Part shown: in pieces, positions 35,018 to 43,362 of the stretch
Layout: each line of letters starts with the position of its first letter
Numbering within the stretch: position 1 is the stretch's first letter
NCBI GenBank assembly: GCA_002362385.1
Contig: DEUB01000043.1
Span: forward strand, 2,606 to 66,605
Length of the DNA: 64,000 nt
Source of the DNA: Lachnospiraceae bacterium UBA3273
GTDB lineage: Bacteria > Bacillota > Clostridia > Lachnospirales > Lachnospiraceae
Reading direction: 5' to 3'
Translations under genes and position numbers: made by a program
Notes under the pieces: generated by a model
Database searches by the model: none
What the model saw: only the letters and a program-made list of their open reading frames with translations
Told to the model about the DNA's origin: nothing

Positions 35018-36157
35018 TTATTTAGCGCTTGTGTCTTTCTCAACGGTCACTTCGCCGTTTTTGATCTTTTCAATGATTTCATTGGTAGCTTCAACGGCAG
35101 CTTTATATTTGCTCTTTAACTCATCGGATGCGCCGTCGCTTCCGAAATCGTCATACATCTGTAAAACGGAAATGCCGTTTCCAACGGAACATACGATAAC
35201 GCCGCTTTCAAATTTGCCTGCTACGATATCGCTGATCTGATTGTATAAAGTATTGCCGTACCCGTAAATATTGTCGCCGATAACAGCGCTGGGCGCCAGG
35301 GCACTGTGATCTGAATTATCGCCGATAATGAATACGTCTCCGGAAGCCTCCTGCGCCGCTTCGATAACGCCTAAGCTTGTCCTTGCCGCATCCGTAAAGA
35401 TTACATCCGCACCGTCAGCAATCAACTGGTTTCCTACTTCTTTACCCTTCGCAGGATCTTCAAAGGAAGCCGCATTGACGCGTTTTACCGTGGCGTCAGG
35501 GTTAACGGTCTGTGCACCTGCCAAAAACGCATTGGAGTTGGCAACGATCGTATCGTCCTCATAACCTACCACATTTCCCAAAACGCCGCTTTCGGACATG
35601 GATGCCGCCAAGACGCCTGCCGCATAAGAAGTTTCCCATGCATCATAAGCATATGCCACAACATTATCCATACCCAGATCGTCTGTTGCGTAGATCATAA
35701 TAAATTTTGTATCCGGATAATCAGGGGCGATCTTCCTTACAGGTTCTACAAACTGCTGGAATAATGTAAAGATCACGTCATAATTTTCGGCCGCAAAGGA
35801 GCGAACTGCATCTTCCTGGTCTGTAGTATCCAAAGCTTCAACAACCTGTACCTCAATGCCGTAATCATTCTTTACCCTGTCGATGGCCAGCATGATATCA
35901 TCTACAGGACCGTTATCGCCGGTAGCCTGGGGCGTAATAAACGCAACCTTTAAGTCTGATGCGTCGCTTCCCGCCTCCTCTTCCTTTTGATCTTCCTTTT
36001 CTTCGTTTTCCGCGGGCTGTTCCTCATTTCCCGCATCACTCTCCGCATTCTGCCCTTCCTCCGGTGCAGGCGTATTGCCTCCGTCATTTCCGCAGCCGGT
36101 CAGCGTCATGCCGAAAACCAGTACCGTTGTTAATAAAATCGCTAATTTCTTTTTCAT
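35018..36157 (-). CDS. BMP-family nucleoside-binding lipoprotein
   Basis: 379-aa substrate-binding lipoprotein of the basic membrane protein (Bmp/PnrA) family, which captures nucleosides at the cell surface. The signal peptide ends in lipobox LTGC; an acidic low-complexity linker (about 27-68, rich in E, N and P) follows. The PBP type 1 fold then shows LKVAFITPQATGDNGPVDD and VVGYEDDTIVANSNAF. AGGAGG precedes the ATG, which overlaps the upstream permease stop as ATGA. Nucleoside specificity rests on family and on the neighbouring nucleoside phosphorylase. Confidence 0.92.
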   Translation of the reverse strand: MKKKLAILLTTVLVFGMTLTGCGNDGGNTPAPEEGQNAESDAGNEEQPAENEEKEDQKEEEAGSDASDLKVAFITPQATGDNGPVDDIMLAIDRVKNDYGIEVQVVEALDTTDQEDAVRSFAAENYDVIFTLFQQFVEPVRKIAPDYPDTKFIMIYATDDLGMDNVVAYAYDAWETSYAAGVLAASMSESGVLGNVVGYEDDTIVANSNAFLAGAQTVNPDATVKRVNAASFEDPAKGKEVGNQLIADGADVIFTDAARTSLGVIEAAQEASGDVFIIGDNSDHSALAPSAVIGDNIYGYGNTLYNQISDIVAGKFESGVIVCSVGNGISVLQMYDDFGSDGASDELKSKYKAAVEATNEIIEKIKNGEVTVEKDTSAK

Positions 36158-37080
36158 TGTTTTACCTCCTTAGTTTTTAAATTGCTATGAAAAAGCTTCT
36201 TTCCGTTCCCTGTCATTGTGCTGCGTACCATAAGCGCTAAAATGGTTACCACATAAGGAAGCATCAGCACCAGGGACGAAGGAATGCCATTTCCCTGAAC
36301 TTTGGTTGACAGCGTGTCCGCAAGTCCGAAAACTAATGCCGCTATCATAACGGATACCGGATCCGCTTTGCCGAACACCACCGCCACATATGCGAAAAAG
36401 CCCCGGCCATTTGTCATGTTTTCGCTGAATAACGTTACATACCCCAAAGAAAGATGGGCGCCTGCAAGTCCGCAGAGCATACCCGCCACGATCAACGAAA
36501 TTACCCGGAATCTGCTTACGCTTAAGCCTGCCGCCTGTGCTGCATGAGCTTCTTCCCCTACTGCGCGGAGGCTGATTCCCATATGGGTCCGGTACAACAA
36601 AAATGAAAGGATCGGTACGAGGATAAATGTAAGGTATACCAAAGGCGTATAGCCGCTTAAGATCTCTCCTATCACGGGAATATCCTTGATAAAAGGAATC
36701 TCTATTCTCTCAAAGCCGGAAATCTTGTTGCCTGCCGAGATAGAACCGCCCTCCCCGAATACCATTTTCATAAGATAAGTAGTCATGCCTAAGGCCAGCG
36801 TATTGATCCCTATACCCGTAATGGTTGGTTCCGCGCCCATATCTTCCGTCAACTTTACGAAGATAAATCCCACTGCACCACAGACTGCCATGGCGACCAA
36901 TGCTCCGATCCATGCGCTTCCGCTTAAATAAGAACCGTAAATTGCAAAGAAGCAGCCGAATAACATCATTCCTTCCAGAGCGATATTGAAAACCCCTACA
37001 CGTTCACAAATAATCCCACCCAGTGCCGCAAGCAGAATCGGCGTCGCACATCGTATCATCGAAATAATTAACTGAGTCAA
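36154..37080 (-). CDS. Nucleoside-type ABC transporter permease (YufQ/NupQ-like)
   Basis: About 308-aa second permease of the importer, with eight or so hydrophobic segments and the conserved motifs GGIICERVGVFNIALEGMM and LRAVGEEAHAAQAAGLSV. No ATG lies near the GGGAGG RBS: a TTG at 37080 gives 8-nt spacing, while the open frame begins at a TTG only two bases from it, so the exact start is uncertain. It is the first transporter gene, 14-20 nt after the Crp/Fnr gene, and is coupled to the BMP gene by a 4-nt overlap. In related operons both permeases usually follow the ATPase; here the order is split. Confidence 0.88.
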   Translation of the reverse strand: MTQLIISMIRCATPILLAALGGIICERVGVFNIALEGMMLFGCFFAIYGSYLSGSAWIGALVAMAVCGAVGFIFVKLTEDMGAEPTITGIGINTLALGMTTYLMKMVFGEGGSISAGNKISGFERIEIPFIKDIPVIGEILSGYTPLVYLTFILVPILSFLLYRTHMGISLRAVGEEAHAAQAAGLSVSRFRVISLIVAGMLCGLAGAHLSLGYVTLFSENMTNGRGFFAYVAVVFGKADPVSVMIAALVFGLADTLSTKVQGNGIPSSLVLMLPYVVTILALMVRSTMTGNGKKLFHSNLKTKEVKQ

Positions 37081-37099
37081 TTTCAATCCCTCCCAATCC

Positions 37100-37843
37100 T
37101 TACAATAATCTGCTCCATGTATTTAATCCCTGCCACAGATCCTCCGTAGCTTCCTTCAGCCGCTTTCTTTGTTCCGGCGAAATGTAGAGTCGTCCGCCCC
37201 GGCAGCGCAGATATCCGTCCGCCGTCAGTTCCCGTATGGCCCTGTCTACCGTGCGGGTGGACAGCCCTGTGCTGTCTGCGATCCTCTGGCGGCTCAAACG
37301 TATGGAATCCGCTCCCGTGTTCATATCCAGGGTGGCTTCGATAAATACCATTACCCGCTGCTTTCCTTCAAAAAACAAAAACGCCCTGGCCATCTTAGCC
37401 TGTGTCAAAAGATAGGTTCCCATAGTCTTTGCCTCTAAGCGCAGGGCCTTTTCATCATGATTGATCCACTTTTCAAAAGCCCGTCTGGAAATAACTAAGA
37501 ACCTGCTGTTTGTCACGGTGGTAAGCGAGGTACGGTAGGTATCCATATCCAGCAGAATTTCCATGGTCCCAAAAACCTTTATGGGCTTGAACCACATATA
37601 TTCAAAGCTCACGCCGTCCCGGTACTGGTCAGTCGCCTTTACGCTGCCGTCCACCAGGATATAAATCTTTTCAATCTCTTCTCCTTCATAAATAAAGGTG
37701 GTTCCGCCCTTCATGTCCACAATATCGATCTGTTCCAGGATACTGATGGGAGCGTTTTCCAGATATTTATTCAGATAATTTCTTTTCTCATCATCTAAAG
37801 CCGCAATTAAATTCAATACTTTGTCCGTATGTCTGTTCAACAT
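37100..37843 (-). CDS. Crp/Fnr family transcriptional regulator
   Basis: About 247-aa regulator with an N-terminal cyclic-nucleotide-binding-like beta barrel (FIYEGEEIEKIYILVDGSVKA) and a C-terminal winged helix (RLSRQRIADSTGLSTRTVDRAIREL). There is no cysteine cluster, so it is not an Fe-S FNR type. Two starts are plausible: MLNRHTD (used, GGGAGG 9 nt upstream) and MYDSSSS (end 37891, with AGGCGG). As the first gene of the nucleoside importer unit it probably controls it in response to an unknown small ligand. Confidence 0.85.
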   Translation of the reverse strand: MLNRHTDKVLNLIAALDDEKRNYLNKYLENAPISILEQIDIVDMKGGTTFIYEGEEIEKIYILVDGSVKATDQYRDGVSFEYMWFKPIKVFGTMEILLDMDTYRTSLTTVTNSRFLVISRRAFEKWINHDEKALRLEAKTMGTYLLTQAKMARAFLFFEGKQRVMVFIEATLDMNTGADSIRLSRQRIADSTGLSTRTVDRAIRELTADGYLRCRGGRLYISPEQRKRLKEATEDLWQGLNTWSRLL

Positions 37844-37912
37844 ATCTGAGTCCTCCCTTTTATGAGGTAATGAACTACTTGAATCGTACATAATTTTCCG
37901 CCTTTCTCTCAA

Positions 37913-37924
37913 CGACATATGTCG
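37913..37924. promoter_or_regulatory. Palindrome upstream of the Crp/Fnr gene
   Basis: CGACATATGTCG is a perfect 12-bp palindrome in the 5' region of the regulator gene. It is a candidate operator for autoregulation. A TATAAT hexamer lies about 30 bp further upstream on the minus strand (37954-37959). Confidence 0.35.
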
Positions 37925-37974
37925 CATTTTCCATCATTTTACTGAAATTTTTGATTATAGTTAGCTAATTGCAG

Positions 37975-38016
37975 AAAAAATGCGGGGAAATACCGACAAT
38001 TTCAGTATTTCCCCGC
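37975..38016 (-). terminator. Strong terminator of the ECF sigma/lipoprotein unit
   Basis: GCGGGGAAATAC (37982-37993) and GTATTTCCCCGC (38005-38016) form a perfect 12-bp stem, followed on the minus strand by TTTTTT. It isolates the lipoprotein gene at 38125 from the Crp/Fnr-importer unit. Confidence 0.88.
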
Positions 38017-38124
38017 TTCAAATATTTCATTATGCTTTCCACCGGACCGGCCTTTCAGTTCATTTTTTAACCGATTCTTTATAACCGGTCTTTTTTTACC
38101 GGATTTTTACTGATCGAATGCTCC

Positions 38125-39381
38125 TTAATATCTTATGATAAGCGCTTTCAGGGGAACCTCATATCCTCCCATGCACACAAGGCAGACCCTTGATTTGTCA
38201 AACAGGCAGACCCGCGGCGAACGGTAAAACAGCTCCTCCTGTTCATCCCTTATGACTTCCCGGTAAATTTCCGAAAAATCCGCCGTATTGTAAATAGTCA
38301 GAACCGCCTGGCTGCCTTTAATATCGGTTACGGCAAAGGTTTCTCCCGTATCGGAAAAAACCGGTCCGCCTATGGTATTTCCTCCTTCGATATTTGTGCT
38401 GTACTTTTCTTCTCCTGTTACGGTATCCGCATAGCCCATTATTTTTTCAAAGGCCAGACTGTCCTCTCCAAACAACAGTTTTCCGTTCTTGTAAGCTGCC
38501 GCCATTCCTGCGTCTTTTTCAAGTATATGGTTTTCAAACCCTGTGCCGTCCAGATTAATATATCCCCAGGACTCAACCGTAACATCTCCCTTTGCGGTTC
38601 CTCCGCTAAATACCAGCCGCTCCTTTTCTTCGTCAAAATACAGCGTATCGGGGGCCAGCAGGCCCGAAACGTTTTCCACCGGACCGGAAAAATCAAGTAT
38701 CTGTCTTTGGCTTTCCTTGTTGCAGTCATAAATGCAAAGACCTTCCCAAAGGTCAAAATAAGCCAACATGGTCATATCGGGAGATACGCTCCACAGGGTT
38801 GCGTCAGGATGTTGCGCTATATCATTTAACAAGATCCGCTTTTTCTCATGCAGAGCATTATCATAAAAGACCGCCAGCCAGACCTGGTCATCGGACGCTT
38901 CAATGACTCTAAAGGACCCGTCAGCCCCCTCATCACTGTTTTCCATATTATCTTCGGGCGCCCCTATGATGCAAAATCCGTCATGACAGGGATAAATATA
39001 CGGTATAAACCACGATTCCGTTTTTCCTTCCGCTATAATCTTTTCTCCCGCTACATCATAAAGATACAGGGTATTTTCTTTTAAAGCTATAAGCCTTTCG
39101 TTTCCTGCGTCCCAAAGATCCATGTCAGATCCGTCAAACAACTCATTGTTCAGTTCTGACACTTTTGGCAGGTCTTCCTTCGTATTGCCTGACCGCGTAG
39201 AGGAATCCGCCCCAAGGGGCAAAGTGTCCATATCCGCAGCCCCTGCACTCAGTTCTGTTTCTCTAACGGACATACCGGCTTCCATCCCTTCCCCTTTATC
39301 GGAAGGAACACTGCAGCCGGCAAGTAAGCATCCCATGATAAGGACTGCTCCGGCAAATCTCCATTTATTTCTTTTCTTCAT
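38125..39381 (-). CDS. Secreted lipoprotein, TolB/propeller-like, unknown function
   Basis: 418-aa lipoprotein with a signal peptide ending LLAGC. The mature part has a low-complexity Ser/Gly/Ala linker, then repeated beta-rich blocks with a WSVSPDMTMLAYFD motif reminiscent of WD40/TolB-like propellers. I do not recognise a specific family. It is the third gene after an ECF sigma factor and a membrane anti-sigma candidate, so it may be an output or sensor of that signalling unit. A perfect-stem terminator lies downstream. Confidence 0.75.
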   Translation of the reverse strand: MKKRNKWRFAGAVLIMGCLLAGCSVPSDKGEGMEAGMSVRETELSAGAADMDTLPLGADSSTRSGNTKEDLPKVSELNNELFDGSDMDLWDAGNERLIALKENTLYLYDVAGEKIIAEGKTESWFIPYIYPCHDGFCIIGAPEDNMENSDEGADGSFRVIEASDDQVWLAVFYDNALHEKKRILLNDIAQHPDATLWSVSPDMTMLAYFDLWEGLCIYDCNKESQRQILDFSGPVENVSGLLAPDTLYFDEEKERLVFSGGTAKGDVTVESWGYINLDGTGFENHILEKDAGMAAAYKNGKLLFGEDSLAFEKIMGYADTVTGEEKYSTNIEGGNTIGGPVFSDTGETFAVTDIKGSQAVLTIYNTADFSEIYREVIRDEQEELFYRSPRVCLFDKSRVCLVCMGGYEVPLKALIIRY

Positions 39382-39426
39382 TTCTCCCGGCTTCCTTTCT
39401 TCTGGATTTTTCTCCGGCCTTTGTTC

Positions 39427-40038
39427 CTACGGCCAAGGTATATTCAATTCCTCTTTCGCTTTCTGCAGCCAGTCAGGATTAATGGTTCCGCCTACTTCCC
39501 CGCCGGCAAAAGTGCCTCCTATCCATTCCTCATCCGCACCCTGTAAAAATTCGGCATAGCCAAAGCTTTCCGGTTTTCCTCCGATAATGATATAGTGGGT
39601 TATTGATTCCGAATCCTCATAAACATAGGTATAGGCATTTGTATCGGAAATTTCCCCGGTAATATCCAGATTCTCTCCATTGACCGTTAAATATAACCGC
39701 CCGTCTCTAAATTCCGCAGGGGCTGTTGCTTCCTCCAGGTTAAACTCCGCCTCACTGCTTATGCTGCCGTCTTCACTTTCCGTTTTTGTAAATACGGCTC
39801 CGTTAGAAGCGATGAACCTGCTGATAAGGCCGCTTCCCGTATAGGCATACACAACTCCGTCCATTAGCAATAACGCCATGACTGCCGCCGCTGCGGCCGC
39901 CGCAAAACGCGGCATTTTACGTATTTTTTGCCCCCCATGCTCTCTTTCCGTTTTCTCTTCTATGGCCTTTTCAATATCCAAAACACATTGTTCCGGCATT
40001 TCCACCTGATGAAAAACATCTTTTAATTCTTTCTGCAT
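39427..40038 (-). CDS. Putative anti-sigma factor, single-pass membrane protein
   Basis: 203 aa with a short cytoplasmic N-terminal segment (about 1-44), one membrane helix (about 45-66, very Ala-rich) and an extracytoplasmic acidic beta-rich domain (about 68-203). It starts 3 nt after the ECF sigma stop, the usual position of a cognate anti-sigma factor. There is no HxxxCxxC zinc motif, so it is not a ZAS-type anti-sigma. Function is inferred from topology and position. Confidence 0.7.
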   Translation of the reverse strand: MQKELKDVFHQVEMPEQCVLDIEKAIEEKTEREHGGQKIRKMPRFAAAAAAAVMALLLMDGVVYAYTGSGLISRFIASNGAVFTKTESEDGSISSEAEFNLEEATAPAEFRDGRLYLTVNGENLDITGEISDTNAYTYVYEDSESITHYIIIGGKPESFGYAEFLQGADEEWIGGTFAGGEVGGTINPDWLQKAKEELNIPWP

Positions 40039-40041
40039 AAG

Positions 40042-40494
40042 TCAGACCTCCTTCAATTCTTCTTTCAAAATCCGCCGTGCCCTCGACAGCCTTGTTGTAA
40101 CGGCGGACTCCTTGATCTTTAAAAGCTTTGCAATTTCCTTTGTGGAATACTCCTCGCAGTAATAAAGATAAACGACTGCTCTATAGCCCGGTTTTAATTT
40201 CATAACGGCCGCCCATATATCCTCATATTCCTGCTCATCAAAAGAAACCGTTTCTTCCCCCAGGGGTTCTGTTTTCTTCCACCGGGCGCTCCGCAAAAGA
40301 CTTTTACATTGATTAGCCGTTACCTGCATAAGCCATGCCTTTTCCTTACCCGGCTTAATGGATTTTTGTTCCATGAGCTTTAAGAAAACCGTCTGGCATA
40401 CATCCTCCGCCTCCTGTATGGAATGGGTATAGCTGACCGCTAAGCGGTAAACATCATTTTTATAATTTTGAAACAGTTCCATGATATCTGTCAT
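40042..40494 (-). CDS. ECF-type RNA polymerase sigma factor
   Basis: 150-aa sigma-70 family factor with region 2 (FQNYKNDVYRLAVSYT, AEDVCQTVFLKLME) and region 4 (LKPGYRAVVYLYYCEEYSTKEIAKLL), and no region 3. The start MTDIME has AGAGGTG upstream; the frame extends 12 codons further. It is followed immediately by a putative anti-sigma factor and a lipoprotein. A sequence resembling an ECF promoter lies just upstream, suggesting autoregulation. Confidence 0.92.
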   Translation of the reverse strand: MTDIMELFQNYKNDVYRLAVSYTHSIQEAEDVCQTVFLKLMEQKSIKPGKEKAWLMQVTANQCKSLLRSARWKKTEPLGEETVSFDEQEYEDIWAAVMKLKPGYRAVVYLYYCEEYSTKEIAKLLKIKESAVTTRLSRARRILKEELKEV

Positions 40495-40536
40495 CGTTGC
40501 ACCTCTTTCCTGCCGTTTTTGAGATCTCACTTATAA

Positions 40537-40563
40537 GACGCATGACCCCCCTCTTTAGTCACA
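40537..40563 (-). promoter_or_regulatory. Candidate autogenous ECF promoter
   Basis: Minus strand TGTGAC (40558-40563), 17-bp spacer, CGTC (40537-40540) continuing as CGTCTTATAAG. CGTC at -10 is typical of ECF sigma promoters. It is about 45 bp upstream of the sigma factor start. Confidence 0.5.
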
Positions 40564-40601
40564 AAAAACAGAGCGCATAGAACTGTTTTTCTATACACTC
40601 T
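40562..40601 (-). terminator. Bidirectional terminator between cbiO and the ECF sigma gene
   Basis: AGAGCGCATAG (40570-40580) pairs with CTATACACTCT (40591-40601) over 11 bp with two G-U pairs. T-runs lie on both strands (GTTTTTT on minus, CTTTTTT on plus). It ends the larBEC-cbiMQO transcript. Confidence 0.75.
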
Positions 40602-40668
40602 TTTTTAAAGTCTCTTTTTTTCTTAATTTGCTCCTTCATTGTCTTGCAAAGCTCTGACCACTCTTTAT

Positions 40669-41409
40669 TCATACGTCTCTCTTCTGCATTGACAAGGGCA
40701 GCTCCAGACCGCTTTTTTCCAAAAGTCTTTGGTCAGTCAGGATCTTTTCTGTTTCCCCCTCACAGATCAATTTTCCTTTCTCAATTAAGATCGTTCTGTT
40801 GCAGGTATCAAAAATCATATCCAAATCGTGGGAAGCAATGATTTTCAGCCCGCTTATCCCGTTAATGATATTGATGAGATTCCTCCGGTTTTTCGGGTCC
40901 AGCCCCACGGAAGGCTCATCAAAAAGTATGACCTCCGGCTCCATGGAAAGAATGGTCGCAATTGCCGCCAGTTTTTTCTGCCCGCCGGACATGCGGTAAA
41001 TAGGCCTGTCCTTTAATTCCTCGATATGCACCTGTTTTAAAGCCGACATTACCTTTTCTTCCAATTCCTTCCCCACACATCCGTAATTGCGGGGGCCGAA
41101 TGCCACATCCTCATATACGGTGGAAAGAAACAACTGGCTTTCGGAATCCTGAAACACATATCCGGTTTTCTTCCTGACTGCCGCCAGATTCTTTTTATTC
41201 ACATCCAAACCGTCAATTTTTGCCTGTCCCTTATAATCCGTCAAAAGACCTGCCAGAATTTTCAAAAGCGTTGACTTTCCCGCTCCGTTAGCACCAATTA
41301 ACCCTATGGTTTCTCCCGCTTTTAAGTCAAAGCTTATATCAGAAAGCACTTCCCTGTTTCCGTCATAGGAAAACGTAAGGTGGTCCAATTCTACCATTTT
41401 AATCTCCAA
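40669..41409 (-). CDS. cbiO: Nickel/cobalt ECF transporter ATPase (CbiO-like)
   Basis: 246-aa ABC ATPase of the energy-coupling factor type. Walker A is GANGAGKST (about 39-47), Q-loop VFQDSESQLF, signature MSGGQKKLAA, and Walker B VILFDEPSVGLD. It energises the CbiM/CbiQ metal importer encoded upstream. A gap of about 100 bp separates it from cbiQ but no terminator is seen. Given the lar genes upstream, nickel is the probable metal. Confidence 0.92.
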   Translation of the reverse strand: MEIKMVELDHLTFSYDGNREVLSDISFDLKAGETIGLIGANGAGKSTLLKILAGLLTDYKGQAKIDGLDVNKKNLAAVRKKTGYVFQDSESQLFLSTVYEDVAFGPRNYGCVGKELEEKVMSALKQVHIEELKDRPIYRMSGGQKKLAAIATILSMEPEVILFDEPSVGLDPKNRRNLINIINGISGLKIIASHDLDMIFDTCNRTILIEKGKLICEGETEKILTDQRLLEKSGLELPLSMQKRDV

Positions 41410-41510
41410 TCCAGTTCCGTAACGCCATCAGTCCGACGGCATAAACCATAATAAAATCTTATCCTTAATAAATATTGCATTCCTGTAGCATTGGTAAAGG
41501 GCCGTACCCG

Positions 41511-42332
41511 TCACTGACCTATAGAAAGAAAAATATTTCCGGCCATTTGGAAAACGGGTACGCATCTCAATAAAAGGAATATTCCTATCCAGCCTGCCGC
41601 ATATACTGCGCCAAGACCCTTTCCGGTTTTTTCCTGCCCTAAAATTTCATATTGGAACTCTCCGTCATAACCCCTTAAAAGCATACTGTCATATACGTTT
41701 TGCGCCCGCTCCATGCTTCTTAACAATAAAAGTCCCGCAAAGGACCCCCACACTTTGATATGGATTCCTTTCTGGCCCGGCGCCCGTAACCGATATGCCA
41801 AAGACATCCTCTGTATTTCTTTTAATAGAACAATGATATAACGGTAGATCAGTAAGACAACCGTAACTGCGCCTTTCGGAACCTTGAGGCACCGAAGCGC
41901 CCTGCAAAGCTGCTCTATTCCGGTACACATAAACATAAAGTATGCGGCGTATACCGTCAGAACGCCTTTAATAAACAAAGTCATCATAGAAAGCATACCG
42001 CCTGTAACGGTAACGCCTCCTGTCTGCATAACAATCCTTTTATCCAGAAAAGGATTTACGGCTCCCAACAGCACTACAAAAGCCAGGATATATTTCATCC
42101 TCTGAAATCCTTTTATAAAGGATAAATCTTCTAAAATCCCCGTTATGATGATAAAAAGCGACATGCCAAGAAGTCCCGTTACATCGTATTTGGGAAAGGA
42201 GACCACAATCCCTATGTACGCCACACAAACAAGGAGTCTGGAAACGGGATGGATCCGGCTTTTGCCGCTTCTTTTCCCCGCCTCCCGGTCCGCCTCGTGT
42301 AAGTTGTCGATCGCCTGCTGCAGCTTACTCAT
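41511..42332 (-). CDS. cbiQ: Nickel/cobalt ECF transporter transmembrane protein (CbiQ-like)
   Basis: 273-aa T-component of an ECF importer with about five or six membrane helices. The CbiQ coupling motifs are visible as MSLAYRLRAPGQKG and SMERAQNVYDSMLLRGYDG (Ala-Arg-Gly type). Its start overlaps the cbiM stop by 4 nt. It transmits ATPase motion from CbiO to CbiM. Confidence 0.9.
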   Translation of the reverse strand: MSKLQQAIDNLHEADREAGKRSGKSRIHPVSRLLVCVAYIGIVVSFPKYDVTGLLGMSLFIIITGILEDLSFIKGFQRMKYILAFVVLLGAVNPFLDKRIVMQTGGVTVTGGMLSMMTLFIKGVLTVYAAYFMFMCTGIEQLCRALRCLKVPKGAVTVVLLIYRYIIVLLKEIQRMSLAYRLRAPGQKGIHIKVWGSFAGLLLLRSMERAQNVYDSMLLRGYDGEFQYEILGQEKTGKGLGAVYAAGWIGIFLLLRCVPVFQMAGNIFLSIGQ

Positions 42333-43339
42333 ACTGCCTCTTCCTTTTGTTTTTTCCTTTTAAACAATTTTAACCCATAACAGCACAATACGCATAACCC
42401 GATTACTACAACTGCACCTATGATGCCTGAAAAAGAAGTTCCGGCGGCTGATTCCCCGGTCTTAAAGCCGTAATCCGGCAAAAGAGCCGTTGTTTCCTGT
42501 ATCTTAGCGGCGGTTTCATAGGCCTCTCCTGCTGCCGTCAGTTCTGTGCTGCCGGATACTTTTTCCATAGACCATTCCAGCCCGTCGGGCAGCGCCGATG
42601 CCGCCAAAGAGAATAAGCCTCCGATAACCAGTGCGGTTACAGCAAGGATCCCAACGGTTTTCCTCTGCGAAAACTTTCCTTCTGTCTGACCTGACGGTTC
42701 ATACCGCCAAAGCATTTTCGGTCTCGCTTCATAAATAAATATCAGGACTGCTGCCGTGATCAATCCTTCCACCAGACCGATGGCAAGATGAATGGGCTGC
42801 ATAACCCCTACAAATATGCCAAAGGGCAGTTCGGTAACTCCTGATGCAAGAGTCTCCAGGCTGACGGATAATGCCCCAAGCTGCAGGGTCAATATACACC
42901 CGATAACAGAAGCCGCCATTATTTTTCTCTTAGACATCCCCTTTTTCATCATCCGGCTCCAGATAACCATACCGCCCAAAAAGCAGCCGTAAAACGCCAT
43001 ATTCCAGACATTCGCCCCCAAAGCCAGAATTCCTCCGTCCGCAAAAAGAAGACATTGTATCAGAAGCACTCCTATCATGGTCAGAAATCCCGCTTCCGGC
43101 CCTAAAATTGCAGATAAAAGCATACCCCCGCACAGATGTCCCGAAGAGCCTGTTCCGGGTATGGTAAAATTGATCATCTGGGCCGCAAATACAAATGCGC
43201 CCATAACGCCCATGACGGGAATTTTTTCCGGCTCATTCAGGGCCCTTACTTTTTTAATAGAATAGCCGGTTGCCGCCCCGGAACAAAGATACATGGTTCC
43301 CGCTACTGCCGGCGCCAATAAAGCATCCGCCATATGCAT
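42329..43339 (-). CDS. cbiM: Nickel/cobalt ECF S-component CbiM with C-terminal PDGLE domain
   Basis: 336-aa metal-binding S-component. The mature N-terminus begins MHMADALLAPAVAG, with the conserved His at position 2 and the second GTGSSGHLCGGM motif that form the Ni/Co site. The C-terminal third carries a PDGLEWSM element and a final transmembrane helix, the fused PDGLE domain that replaces a separate CbiN/NikN. The start is preferred because the mature His2 must be N-terminal and GAGGAGGAG lies just upstream; the frame continues 29 codons further. Located directly after larC, so probably nickel-specific. Confidence 0.92.
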   Translation of the reverse strand: MHMADALLAPAVAGTMYLCSGAATGYSIKKVRALNEPEKIPVMGVMGAFVFAAQMINFTIPGTGSSGHLCGGMLLSAILGPEAGFLTMIGVLLIQCLLFADGGILALGANVWNMAFYGCFLGGMVIWSRMMKKGMSKRKIMAASVIGCILTLQLGALSVSLETLASGVTELPFGIFVGVMQPIHLAIGLVEGLITAAVLIFIYEARPKMLWRYEPSGQTEGKFSQRKTVGILAVTALVIGGLFSLAASALPDGLEWSMEKVSGSTELTAAGEAYETAAKIQETTALLPDYGFKTGESAAGTSFSGIIGAVVVIGLCVLCCYGLKLFKRKKQKEEAV

Positions 43340-43362
43340 AAACTTCTCCTCCTCTAATCCGT

